Assembly (NCBI GenBank): GCA_029939085.1
Contig: JAOZTQ010000004.1
Span: 1-15,530 of the forward strand
Length of the DNA stretch: 15,530 bases
Source: Candidatus Nanopelagicales bacterium
GTDB lineage: Bacteria > Actinomycetota > Actinomycetes > S36-B12 > GCA-2699445
Reading direction: 5' to 3'
Shown in pieces: positions 6,307-13,193 of the stretch. Positions within the stretch are counted from its first letter, which is position 1, and each line of letters opens with the position of its first letter. The notes beneath the pieces were generated by a model that searched no databases, was not told the DNA's origin, and saw only the letters and a list, made by a program, of their open reading frames with translations. The position numbers and the translations under genes were made by a program.

Positions 6307-8061
6307 TTACGACTGATCGGAGCCGCCGTCCTCAGTGTCCGTTGCACTTTCAGGTGCATCAACGGCCGGTTTCGCCAACACCGAACCGTCATGCGCGATG
6401 TGCATCGCCTCTTCCCGCTCAAGCAACGGAGCCTCAAACTCATCTTCAGCTTCAACCGCTTGTTCCCCATGATGCATTTCCGCCTCAGTGGGTTTCTCGA
6501 TCGTGTCGCGGTATAGGAACCGAGAAAGACCAGCGGCTCGACGTCCCGATTTGTACTTCGGATTGCGCACTCCAGCACTGTCTGTTTCCGGTGGTTCGGG
6601 TAGCGGCTTCGTATCCGGCTTCGATTCGAGGAGCGCCTTCTCTTCACTATTCACTGGCTCGTGCACCTCAATGAACTCACCCGTAGGTAGCCGGAGGATT
6701 CGACCCGTTTCTCGTCCGTGAAGCAGTTTCTCCCGGTCGCGACGCTGCAAGCTCAAGCAGATGCGCTTAGTGATGATGAACGCAAGAGCCGGCAAAATGA
6801 TGAGGGCGAAGCGCAGGAACCAAATCATGAAGTTGATGGACAAATCAAAGCCCACCGCGATGATGTCGTTACCGCCACCGATCCACAAAACTACGTAGAA
6901 GGTGATGGCCATGACGCCGAGTGCGGTACGAGTCGGTGCATTCCTCGGCCTATCCAGAACGTGGTGTTCTTTCTTATCACCGGTCGCCCACGCCTCTAGC
7001 CATGGATAAATTATTGCTGCTGTGACAAGCAATCCCGGCAACACAACAGTTGGAATGAAGACGTTTAGTGAGATCGTGTAGCCGAAGATTATCCACTCAA
7101 CACTGGGCATAAGCCGCAATGCGCCATCGAGCCAACCGATGTACCAGTCCGGCTGCGTACCCGCCGAGACTTGATCTGGCGTGTAGGGCCCGAAGATCCA
7201 AATGGGGTTGATCTGCACTATGCCTGCGATGATTGTGATCAGACCGAAGATCAGAAAGAAGAAGCCCCCGGCCTTAGCCATGTAGACCGGCATCAGTGGA
7301 TATCCCACTACATTCTTGTCAGTTCGACCTGGACCCGGGAACTGGGTGTGCTTTTGGGTCCACACCATCATGAGGTGAACGGTAATTAGGGCAACGATGA
7401 TCCCCGGAACAAGGAGAATGTGTATCCCATAAAGTCGCGAAATTATGTCAACCCCAGGGAACTCACCTCCGAAAACGAAGAAACTCAACCAGGTTCCTAT
7501 GACCGGTATGGCGAGAATAATGCCTTCAATAATTCGTAGACCTGTCCCCGAGAGAAGATCATCCGGCAGTGAATAGCCGGTAAATCCTGCGGCTAAGGCC
7601 ATCAGCGCCAGCGTCATTCCGACAACCCAGTTAAGCTCACGTGGCTTGCGGAAGGCCCCGGTGAAGAAGACTCGGAACATGTGGACGGCGATTGCAACAA
7701 CGAAGAACAGCGCAGACCAATGGTGGATCTGACGCATCAATAAGCCGCCACGAACCTCGAATGAAATCGCCAAAGCAGAATCGTAGGCCTCGGAGATTGT
7801 CACGCCCTTAAGCGGAATATATGGGCCGTCATAAATGACTTCAACAACGCTGGGCTTGTAGAAGAGAGTCAGGTAGACACCCGAAAGAAGCACAACCACA
7901 AAGGAGTAGAGCGCGATCTCACCGAGCATGAACGACCAGTGGTCCGGGAATACCTTGTTGAGATTGCGCGATAGCCATGAGTTGGAATGAACGCGCTCAT
8001 CGACGTAGGTGGCTGCCGAAGCACCCTTTTTCTCAAATCCACTGATCTGTTCTGTACTCAT
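6307..8061 (-). CDS. qcrB: Cytochrome bc1 complex cytochrome b subunit QcrB
   Basis: 584 residues. Membrane subunit that oxidises menaquinol and carries two b-type haems. The haem ligands are visible: His113 and His127 in one helix (14 apart), His214 and His229 in another (15 apart). The 15-residue spacing is that of b6f-like and Gram-positive enzymes. The quinol-site motif reads PDWY (304-307) in place of PEWY. About eight membrane segments end near residue 430. After that comes a long charged tail of about 150 residues, rich in Glu, Asp and Pro, ending GGSDQS. M. tuberculosis QcrB is about 549 residues, so this tail is somewhat long. The ATG overlaps the qcrA stop (ATGA), so translation is coupled. 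It acts with QcrA, QcrC and the aa3 oxidase as a supercomplex. Confidence 0.97.
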   Translation of the reverse strand: MSTEQISGFEKKGASAATYVDERVHSNSWLSRNLNKVFPDHWSFMLGEIALYSFVVVLLSGVYLTLFYKPSVVEVIYDGPYIPLKGVTISEAYDSALAISFEVRGGLLMRQIHHWSALFFVVAIAVHMFRVFFTGAFRKPRELNWVVGMTLALMALAAGFTGYSLPDDLLSGTGLRIIEGIILAIPVIGTWLSFFVFGGEFPGVDIISRLYGIHILLVPGIIVALITVHLMMVWTQKHTQFPGPGRTDKNVVGYPLMPVYMAKAGGFFFLIFGLITIIAGIVQINPIWIFGPYTPDQVSAGTQPDWYIGWLDGALRLMPSVEWIIFGYTISLNVFIPTVVLPGLLVTAAIIYPWLEAWATGDKKEHHVLDRPRNAPTRTALGVMAITFYVVLWIGGGNDIIAVGFDLSINFMIWFLRFALIILPALAFIITKRICLSLQRRDREKLLHGRETGRILRLPTGEFIEVHEPVNSEEKALLESKPDTKPLPEPPETDSAGVRNPKYKSGRRAAGLSRFLYRDTIEKPTEAEMHHGEQAVEAEDEFEAPLLEREEAMHIAHDGSVLAKPAVDAPESATDTEDGGSDQS

Positions 8062-9146
8062 GGTCTACTGATCTCCCAGAAGCTGGGGCCGACGGGTTCA
8101 GGAAAGTCGCTGACGGCTACTAAATATCCTTCATCATCCACCTCAATTGGCAACTGGGGCATCCGCCTATAGGCCGGCCCGAAAACAACCTCTGCTGAAT
8201 CCGAGAGATCGAAGGTGGATTGATGGCACGGACATAGCAGGAGGTGAGTCCGCTGCTGGTAGAGCGCAATCGGGCAACCCACGTGGGTGCAGATCTTCGA
8301 GAAGCACAAAATTCCGTTATAGCCCCAGTCCTCACCGTCTGGACTCTGCTGGGACTGGATCTCCTCCGGCAGCATCCGCACCACGATCACTGCAGCCTTG
8401 GCACGGGCGTTAAGGTTTTCCTCATCTTCCTGCACCTCGAGAAGATTTTCAGGCACCGCATTAACTAACCCGCCCGTGGGAATCTCATCTGCCTTAATGG
8501 GCTGATAGGTGATATCAGTGACGAGGCGCATACCTGGTTCCCAGATGGTGCGCCGCAGTTCCAGGGATGGTGTCTCGACATCAGCTGGTTGGATCCACAG
8601 GTCGCGAAGCGACACGATGAACGGGATCGGCACTAGCGCCATCGCTGCGAGCATTGTGCGTCGGATTATGGGGAACTTCGCCCAAGTGCTTTGTTCCTTG
8701 CCGACTTCGTAGATGTCTGCGGCAAGTTCAGTTTCGTCCTCGGTGGACTTCATGGGATGTCGCTCTTGAACAACCTCCACGTTGCTCATGAGTTTCTTTG
8801 CCCAGTGGACCGCACCGGCACCAATCAGGAAGATGGCTAGTCCGAAGGTCAGACCCATGGCCGAGTTCAGTGCGCTAATCGGCCCAATAAATGGGATCGA
8901 AACGACAGCATCACGGGGTATCGCAATGAAAGCAACTATGAAGAGGACGACCATGATCGCTGAAAGCATGAACATGGTCGCGACTTGGCGCACTGCACGA
9001 GCCTGAGCTTTCGGATCGGTGTCTGTCCGGCGCAAATGGTGCTCTACGTCAGCGGGCGGCCATTCGCCGGGGCGCAACTCCTTGGTCGAGCCATCCGACC
9101 GGGCTACTTCCTGACCCGGCTCATTGCCGGTAATCTCGTCGCTCAT
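8058..9146 (-). CDS. qcrA: Cytochrome bc1 complex Rieske iron-sulfur subunit QcrA
   Basis: 362 residues. Carries the [2Fe-2S] cluster that takes the first electron from menaquinol and passes it to QcrC. The cluster motifs are CTHVGC (286-291) and CPCHQS (305-310): Cys286, His288, Cys305 and His308 are the ligands, Cys291 and Cys307 the stabilising disulfide. GPAYRRMPQLPI (323-334) follows, as usual. Three hydrophobic segments (about 55-77, 96-115, 162-180) match the three-helix actinobacterial form, unlike the single helix elsewhere. The frame is open to TTG 9206, but ATG 9146 overlaps the qcrC stop as ATGA and gives the expected N-terminus, so it is the start. Also overlaps qcrB by ATGA. Confidence 0.97.
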   Translation of the reverse strand: MSDEITGNEPGQEVARSDGSTKELRPGEWPPADVEHHLRRTDTDPKAQARAVRQVATMFMLSAIMVVLFIVAFIAIPRDAVVSIPFIGPISALNSAMGLTFGLAIFLIGAGAVHWAKKLMSNVEVVQERHPMKSTEDETELAADIYEVGKEQSTWAKFPIIRRTMLAAMALVPIPFIVSLRDLWIQPADVETPSLELRRTIWEPGMRLVTDITYQPIKADEIPTGGLVNAVPENLLEVQEDEENLNARAKAAVIVVRMLPEEIQSQQSPDGEDWGYNGILCFSKICTHVGCPIALYQQRTHLLLCPCHQSTFDLSDSAEVVFGPAYRRMPQLPIEVDDEGYLVAVSDFPEPVGPSFWEISRP

Positions 9147-9928
9147 CGAACCTTTGCTCCGATCCAGATCGCGAGGATTACCGCGAGCAGCATCCCACCG
9201 ATCCAAACGAATAGTCCTTCGGTCACTGGACCAAACCGTCCCAGAGCCCAGCCGCCTGGATCATCGCTGGCTCGCAGCGACTCGATGTAGGAAATGATTT
9301 CTTTCTTGTCCTGTGGCGGAAGCGTGGTATCCGCAAACACTGGCATCTGCTGAGGACCGGTGAGCATCGCCTCCCAGATGTGCTCGGGTGAAGTCTTCAT
9401 CAGGTTCGGTGCGTACTGTCCATTGCTCAACGCACCACCTCTACCAGCCGCCTGGTGGCATTGCGAACAGTTGGCACGGAAGAGTTCGCCGCCTCGCGCA
9501 GTGTCAACGCCTGAATAGTCCAAATCCGCAGCTGAAGGAATCGAGGGACCTGGAGCAAGTGAGGCAACGAAAGCCGCCATAGCTTTGATATCTTCATCGC
9601 TGTATTCAACGGCTTTAGATGGCGCCTGGGCCCCGAAGTTAGCGAGTGGCATACGACCGGTTCCCACCTGGAAGTCCACGGCTGCGGCACCAACGCCGAT
9701 GAGGCTGGGACCGTTGTCTGAGCCTTGACCCGCCAAACCGTGACAGCTGGAGCAGCCTTCGAGGAATAGCCGCTTACCCTCTTCAATAAGCAGCGCATCT
9801 GCTTCAACAGAACGAGCTTCGGTTGCGGTATTCGCAGCCGCGTAAAGTCCGCCGGTCAACAGTAGACCGAGCATAATCACGACGAGCACGGCTGCTGGAT
9901 GGCGCCGATGCTTTGCCAGTGACTTCAC
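9143..9928 (-). CDS. qcrC: Di-haem cytochrome c subunit QcrC
   Basis: 261 residues. N-terminal signal or anchor helix (about 11-32), then two cytochrome c domains: CSSCH (59-63) and CSQCH (154-158), with probable axial methionines Met93 (GRMP) and Met195 (QQMPVF). A C-terminal membrane helix (about 237-257) anchors it. This di-haem form replaces the soluble cytochrome c in actinobacteria: it takes electrons from QcrA and hands them directly to the CtaC subunit of the aa3 oxidase outside the membrane. GTG 9928 is the start, with GAGAGG seven bases upstream. It lies 39 bases after ctaE and overlaps qcrA by ATGA. Confidence 0.97.
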   Translation of the reverse strand: MKSLAKHRRHPAAVLVVIMLGLLLTGGLYAAANTATEARSVEADALLIEEGKRLFLEGCSSCHGLAGQGSDNGPSLIGVGAAAVDFQVGTGRMPLANFGAQAPSKAVEYSDEDIKAMAAFVASLAPGPSIPSAADLDYSGVDTARGGELFRANCSQCHQAAGRGGALSNGQYAPNLMKTSPEHIWEAMLTGPQQMPVFADTTLPPQDKKEIISYIESLRASDDPGGWALGRFGPVTEGLFVWIGGMLLAVILAIWIGAKVR

Positions 9929-9967
9929 ACTTTCACCTCTCGATGGTCGTAGGGCGGGGTTGGGGCG

Positions 9968-10570
9968 TCATTGCAGGATGTAAATCATGGCAAACAAGGC
10001 GACCCAGACGACATCCACAAAATGCCAGTAATAGGACGTGACGATTGCCGAGGTTGCTTCTTGATGTGTAAATCTTCGTGCCATATACGTTCGAGCAAGG
10101 ACGAAGAGGAATGCGATGAGACCACCGGTCACGTGTAGACCGTGGAACCCCGTGGTGAGGAAGAAGACCGATCCGTATGCGGATCCGGAGAAACTCAAGC
10201 CCTCTTCGAAAAGTTTGGCGTACTCGTAGACCTGACCTGCAATGAAGAAAGATCCCATGAAGAACGTGATGATGAACCAGAACCTCATTTTGCTTCGGTC
10301 GCCCCGCTCTGCTGCAAAAACGCCGAGCTGACAAGTAACCGAACTCAAGACCAAAATCGTGGTGTTGGCGGCCGCAAACGGAATGTTGAGTTTCTCGGTG
10401 TCGTCTTTCCACACATCGAGATTGATTTGACGAGTAGTCAGGTACATCGCGAAGAGACCTGCGAAGAACATCAACTCACTCGACAGCCACACAATTGTGC
10501 CAACAGACACCATGTTGGGTCGATTCGCTGGCGCATTGGACTGCGCTTCAACAGCGGTTGCGGTAGCCAC
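9968..10570 (-). CDS. ctaE: aa3-type cytochrome c oxidase subunit III CtaE
   Basis: About 200 residues with five membrane helices. Signature segments: RPNMVSVGTIVWLSSELMFF near the N-terminus, TGFHGLHVTGG in the middle, and SYYWHFVDVVWVALF near the C-terminus. Subunit III stabilises the oxidase core and sits in the bc1-aa3 supercomplex. The start is uncertain. An ATG at 10630 keeps the frame open and would add 20 basic, glycine-rich residues unlike the family. GTG 10570 gives the length known for CtaE (about 203 in M. tuberculosis) with about 20 residues before the conserved RPNMVSVG. Neither start has a strong Shine-Dalgarno sequence. First gene of the ctaE-qcrCAB operon. The 233 bases upstream (10571-10803) probably hold the promoter, but I find no convincing box. 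The other oxidase subunits are elsewhere. Confidence 0.95.
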   Translation of the reverse strand: MATATAVEAQSNAPANRPNMVSVGTIVWLSSELMFFAGLFAMYLTTRQINLDVWKDDTEKLNIPFAAANTTILVLSSVTCQLGVFAAERGDRSKMRFWFIITFFMGSFFIAGQVYEYAKLFEEGLSFSGSAYGSVFFLTTGFHGLHVTGGLIAFLFVLARTYMARRFTHQEATSAIVTSYYWHFVDVVWVALFAMIYILQ

Positions 10571-10803
10571 ATTTGGATTCTTGCAGAGTCCAGCCCGAAG
10601 CGCTCCACGACCCCCCGAAATCCGGCGCATTACGGACCGAAAAACGAAGAATTGCGGGTTCAGCGGGCTGCACTAGCGAAAAACCTCAGATACGACGTCC
10701 CAAAAGTGCCATTTCGGTGCGCCCGACTGAAGCCGGCAGGGCCTTACCTTCGAACTTTCGCTACGCCTTGCAGACCGCTAGTCGTCGGATGCTGTTGTCA
10801 GAT

Positions 10804-11670
10804 CTAACTTTGCGGGCGTGACATCCAGCGCTCGTGGTCATGCGGCACCTTCGGAAAGGTTTGCTGATCCCAGCTGTGCTTGGCTGCTTCAATCAGTTCG
10901 CGGTCCGAAGCCACGAAGTTCCACCAGATGAATCGTTCGCCGACCGGATCACCCGCCAAAAGCATGGCTCGCCCGGTTCCAGTTAGTTCGACCTCCTCGC
11001 CGGGAGTTAATACCGCGAGTTGTCCCTCCGCGAGCGCCTGTCCCGCAACTGCAAGCTCACCGCTGAGGTTTATCACACCACGTTCGCGATGCTCAGCTGG
11101 AATCTTCAGCACGCCCTCGACCAAAGTGAGGTCTGCTTCCAGCAGGCGAGAGGAGCCTTTGATCGGAGAGTCCATCCCCCAACCAGTACCCGCCAATACT
11201 CGTATTGTGGCGCCTCGCTGGAAGTCAGTCGGAATGTCATTCCCACCCGCATGCTCAAAAAATGCCCCGGATGACTCGGCGTCTTTGGGTAGAGCCACCC
11301 ACGTTTGTAAGCCGGCCAGATCCGAGTCGATCAGCCGATCGTCCGGTGTTGATCGTTCGGTATGGCAGACTCCCGAACCCGCCGTCATCCAGTTCACTTC
11401 GCCGGGTTCGATTTGTTGCACGGCCCCAGTGGAATCACGGTGCACCAGCGATCCAGCGGTTAGGTAGGTAAGCGTTGACAACCCGATGTGCGGGTGAGCA
11501 TCGATATCGGCGCCGACACCGGGATCAAAGTGCTCCGGACCCATGATGTCGGCGTAGATAAAGGGGCCAATCATCCGGCGTCTCCGAAATGGCAAAACCC
11601 GTCGCACAGTTGCGCGACCTAGGGGGCGCTCACGAGGGTCAATGACCATCTCGATCGCATTTGACGTCAT
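10804..11670 (-). CDS. Pirin-family bicupin protein
   Basis: About 288 residues. The N-terminal cupin carries the full metal site: HPH (His59, His61) and CHTE (His103, Glu105). This numbering is nearly identical to human pirin (His56, His58, His101, Glu103, from memory). RMIGPFIYADIMGP is the usual family opening. The C-terminal half is the pirin_C cupin, ending with the WWNFVASDRELIE segment. Bacterial pirins are Fe-dependent; some are quercetin dioxygenases and some bind metabolic enzymes, so the role cannot be fixed here. Start choice is open: TTG 11682, ATG 11670 or ATG 11649. ATG 11670 suits the family and leaves 47 bases to the divergent lipoprotein start. It could be upstream of ctaE in one transcript, but the gap is long. 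Confidence 0.93.
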   Translation of the reverse strand: MTSNAIEMVIDPRERPLGRATVRRVLPFRRRRMIGPFIYADIMGPEHFDPGVGADIDAHPHIGLSTLTYLTAGSLVHRDSTGAVQQIEPGEVNWMTAGSGVCHTERSTPDDRLIDSDLAGLQTWVALPKDAESSGAFFEHAGGNDIPTDFQRGATIRVLAGTGWGMDSPIKGSSRLLEADLTLVEGVLKIPAEHRERGVINLSGELAVAGQALAEGQLAVLTPGEEVELTGTGRAMLLAGDPVGERFIWWNFVASDRELIEAAKHSWDQQTFPKVPHDHERWMSRPQS

Positions 11671-11705
11671 TTCCAAAGTCAATCATCTTCGCTGAAGATT
11701 CGCCC

Positions 11706-11711
11706 TACGAT
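11706..11711 (+). promoter_or_regulatory. Candidate -10 box for a leaderless lipoprotein transcript
   Basis: TACGAT fits TANNNT and is followed by exactly six bases before the ATG at 11718. There is no good Shine-Dalgarno sequence for that ATG, which suits leaderless translation. No -35 match. The box lies in the 47-base gap between the divergent pirin and lipoprotein genes. Confidence 0.4.
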
Positions 11712-11717
11712 CTCGAC

Positions 11718-12524
11718 ATGAGTCACTTTGAGGTCAAAATCCCTAAATCACTGCCCCGCGCTGCAGTTGGCGTTATTGCATCCCTACTTCTGCTCGTCGG
11801 TTGCAGTTCTGGAGCAGACTCAACCGATGCTGGAGCTGCTTCAGCGGACTTCTGCACTCCCGAAGGACTTATGGAGGCTGTTCCTTCACTGCGTAATGCG
11901 GACGGCCAGTTGGAAATTCCCGATCCAACTAAAGACCTTGATGCGTTCTACAACGCACATCAAGCAGTCACTCGCGCAATCGACACCGCGCTCATACAAG
12001 CATCCAACTCGCTAACCCCGGCCGAAGCCGCTGAGCAGGTACACAAACCGCTCACGTTTGGCTCTGCATGGCGTAGTGCTGAAGTTGGGCTCGGAGCTCT
12101 TGGTGACGACATTGTTTTGGAAGAGAAGGGGGGAAAGCGACTAGCTTCCTACGGTGGGCCCTCGTTTCTCAGCGGAATAAAGCCGGTTCCGGGAACAAAT
12201 AACGGCTTCTACCAAATCGACAATCAAACTGAAGTTGCTTCTTTGGTTACCCCGCAGGCCACGAACCTTCCCTGTGTCAATCGCCTGCTGCTTGCTGAGG
12301 CTTCCGCAGGCGGGATGTGGGTACCACCCTCCTATGCAATCGGCCCCGAAGGCGGCGATGCGTTCTTCATTGTCGACTTATGTTTGGAAAACGTGTCAGT
12401 GCTCAATGATCAGGTTGGCCCCGGTGCTTCACTATATGTCGCAATCCAATGGGCAGATATCCCAGCGTTTAAGCACATGCAGACGGAACAGAAATCGATA
12501 ATGCATCAAGGTCACAGCTCCTAA
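11718..12524 (+). CDS. Putative lipoprotein of unknown function
   Basis: 268 residues from ATG 11718. The N-terminus is a lipoprotein signal: basic start (KIPKSLPR), hydrophobic stretch (AAVGVIASLLLLVG) and lipobox LVG-Cys with Cys29 as the lipidated residue, then a Ser/Gly/Asp/Ala-rich linker to about residue 43. The mature domain has three further cysteines (46, 186, 222), no membrane segment, and ends in a His-containing tail (MHQGHSS). I do not recognise a family. It is presumably anchored to the outer face of the membrane. A longer frame opens at 11661 but would overlap the divergent pirin gene and bury the signal; the shorter start also has TACGAT six bases upstream. It faces away from the respiratory operon. 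Confidence 0.75.
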   Translation: MSHFEVKIPKSLPRAAVGVIASLLLLVGCSSGADSTDAGAASADFCTPEGLMEAVPSLRNADGQLEIPDPTKDLDAFYNAHQAVTRAIDTALIQASNSLTPAEAAEQVHKPLTFGSAWRSAEVGLGALGDDIVLEEKGGKRLASYGGPSFLSGIKPVPGTNNGFYQIDNQTEVASLVTPQATNLPCVNRLLLAEASAGGMWVPPSYAIGPEGGDAFFIVDLCLENVSVLNDQVGPGASLYVAIQWADIPAFKHMQTEQKSIMHQGHSS

Positions 12525-12631
12525 GGGGTTGGGGCTTGCCGCGAATACCGATCAGGGTTGAGTGAACCCACACTTGGACCTCCATGGCTCTCGGCTGAAG
12601 CTAGGGGCATGTGGCGTTTGCGGATCTGAGA

Positions 12632-12655
12632 TCTCACGAACTGTGAGACTTTTTT
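12632..12655 (+). terminator. Rho-independent terminator between lipoprotein and receiver genes
   Basis: Stem TCTCAC (12632-12637) pairs with GTGAGA (12643-12648) around a five-base loop, followed by C and six T residues (12650-12655). It lies about 108 bases beyond the lipoprotein stop and 67 bases before the next gene. It probably ends the lipoprotein transcript or a short RNA made from the intergenic stretch. A smaller hairpin, GGGTT/AACCC at 12555-12569, lies between the lipoprotein stop and the terminator and has no T run. Confidence 0.7.
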
Positions 12656-12709
12656 GGGTTCCTCGGTCACAAGTTGCCACCACGGCGGGTCTACTACCGG
12701 CAAGGCCGC

Positions 12710-12715
12710 TAGGAT
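12710..12715 (+). promoter_or_regulatory. Candidate -10 box (or Shine-Dalgarno) for the receiver-domain gene
   Basis: TAGGAT is followed by exactly six bases and then ATG 12722, the leaderless pattern seen at other starts in this window. The same bases contain AGGA at a good Shine-Dalgarno distance (seven bases), so the two readings compete. The terminator just upstream means a promoter is needed between 12656 and 12721. Confidence 0.35.
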
Positions 12716-12721
12716 CGCGCC

Positions 12722-13132
12722 ATGGCAGGACGCACGCTGAAAGTTCTTATTTATTCCGATGACAGCAACTTCCGCGGGCAAGTCATGGAGTTGCTGGGGC
12801 CTCGGCCATCTGCGGAGTTACCGCGAGTGGAATACGTCCAAACTGCTACCGAGGCGGGAACTATCGAACGGATGGATGCAGGCGGCATTGATCTAGCCAT
12901 ACTTGACGGTGAGGCGGTACCCGCCGGCGGTATGGGGGTTTGCCGACAGTTGAAGGATGAGATCTACAACTGTCCACCGATTCTTCTCGTCGTGGGGCGT
13001 CAAGCGGATGCCTGGCTGGCGACCTGGTCGCGTGCCGATGACGTTGCCCCGTTACCACTGGATCCATTGGTATTCGCGGAATCCGTGGCTGCCCTCCTAC
13101 GTCGTCGTATCGCAGCACTGCCTACATCCTGA
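12722..13132 (+). CDS. Stand-alone response-regulator receiver-like protein, degenerate
   Basis: 136 residues, a single receiver-like alpha/beta domain with no output domain. The acidic pair is present (Asp13, Asp14 in YSDDS) and a phospho-acceptor candidate is Asp62 (IDLAILDG). The conserved switch lysine is replaced: the loop reads PLPLDP where KP is expected, with Leu111 in the lysine position. The usual Thr/Ser before it is also not evident (LLVVGRQ). A phospho-switch is therefore doubtful; it may work as a protein-protein module. The stretch GGMGVCRQLKDE...CPPILLVVGR is conserved in actinobacterial homologues as far as I recall (Rv3143-like). It precedes trpD by 61 bases on the same strand. 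No sensor kinase is nearby. Confidence 0.85.
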   Translation: MAGRTLKVLIYSDDSNFRGQVMELLGPRPSAELPRVEYVQTATEAGTIERMDAGGIDLAILDGEAVPAGGMGVCRQLKDEIYNCPPILLVVGRQADAWLATWSRADDVAPLPLDPLVFAESVAALLRRRIAALPTS

Positions 13133-13181
13133 TTTCAGCAGTCTGAACCATCCCGCTGTTTTGGGCGGGCAAGACCTGGAT

Positions 13182-13187
13182 TAATCT
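13182..13187 (+). promoter_or_regulatory. Candidate -10 box for leaderless trpD
   Basis: TAATCT fits TANNNT and ends six bases before ATG 13194. TTGGGC at 13161-13166 could be a weak -35 with a short 15-base spacer. No Shine-Dalgarno sequence is visible before trpD, which suits a leaderless start inside the 61-base gap after the receiver gene. Confidence 0.45.
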
Positions 13188-13193
13188 GCTCCG

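Noticed and set aside
9147..9206. TTG-started longer QcrA
   Set aside because: It would overlap qcrC by 64 bases, whereas ATG 9146 gives the ATGA overlap used also between qcrA and qcrB.
9933..10412. 159-codon minus-strand frame
   Set aside because: Another reading frame of ctaE; composition rich in Arg/His/Cys, no start signal.
10571..10630. ATG-started longer CtaE (20 extra residues)
   Set aside because: The added residues (MRRISGGRGALRAG...) are unlike the family N-terminus and the length exceeds known CtaE. Not fully excluded, since GTG 10570 has no strong Shine-Dalgarno sequence either.
10142..10807. 221-codon open frame on the plus strand
   Set aside because: It lies antisense to ctaE and its upstream region. 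ctaE is certain, and this frame has no recognisable motif and an unnatural residue mix.
11661..11717. Longer start of the lipoprotein (19 extra residues)
   Set aside because: It would overlap the divergent pirin start and place a hydrophilic stretch ahead of a perfect lipoprotein signal. ATG 11718 with TACGAT upstream is better.
12555..12569. GGGTT/AACCC hairpin as part of a tRNA
   Set aside because: No matching acceptor stem, anticodon arm or T-loop consensus around it. No tRNA was found anywhere in the window.
12521..12781. 86-codon minus-strand frame across the lipoprotein-receiver gap
   Set aside because: Crosses a terminator and the start of the receiver gene, with no motif, no Shine-Dalgarno sequence and unremarkable composition.
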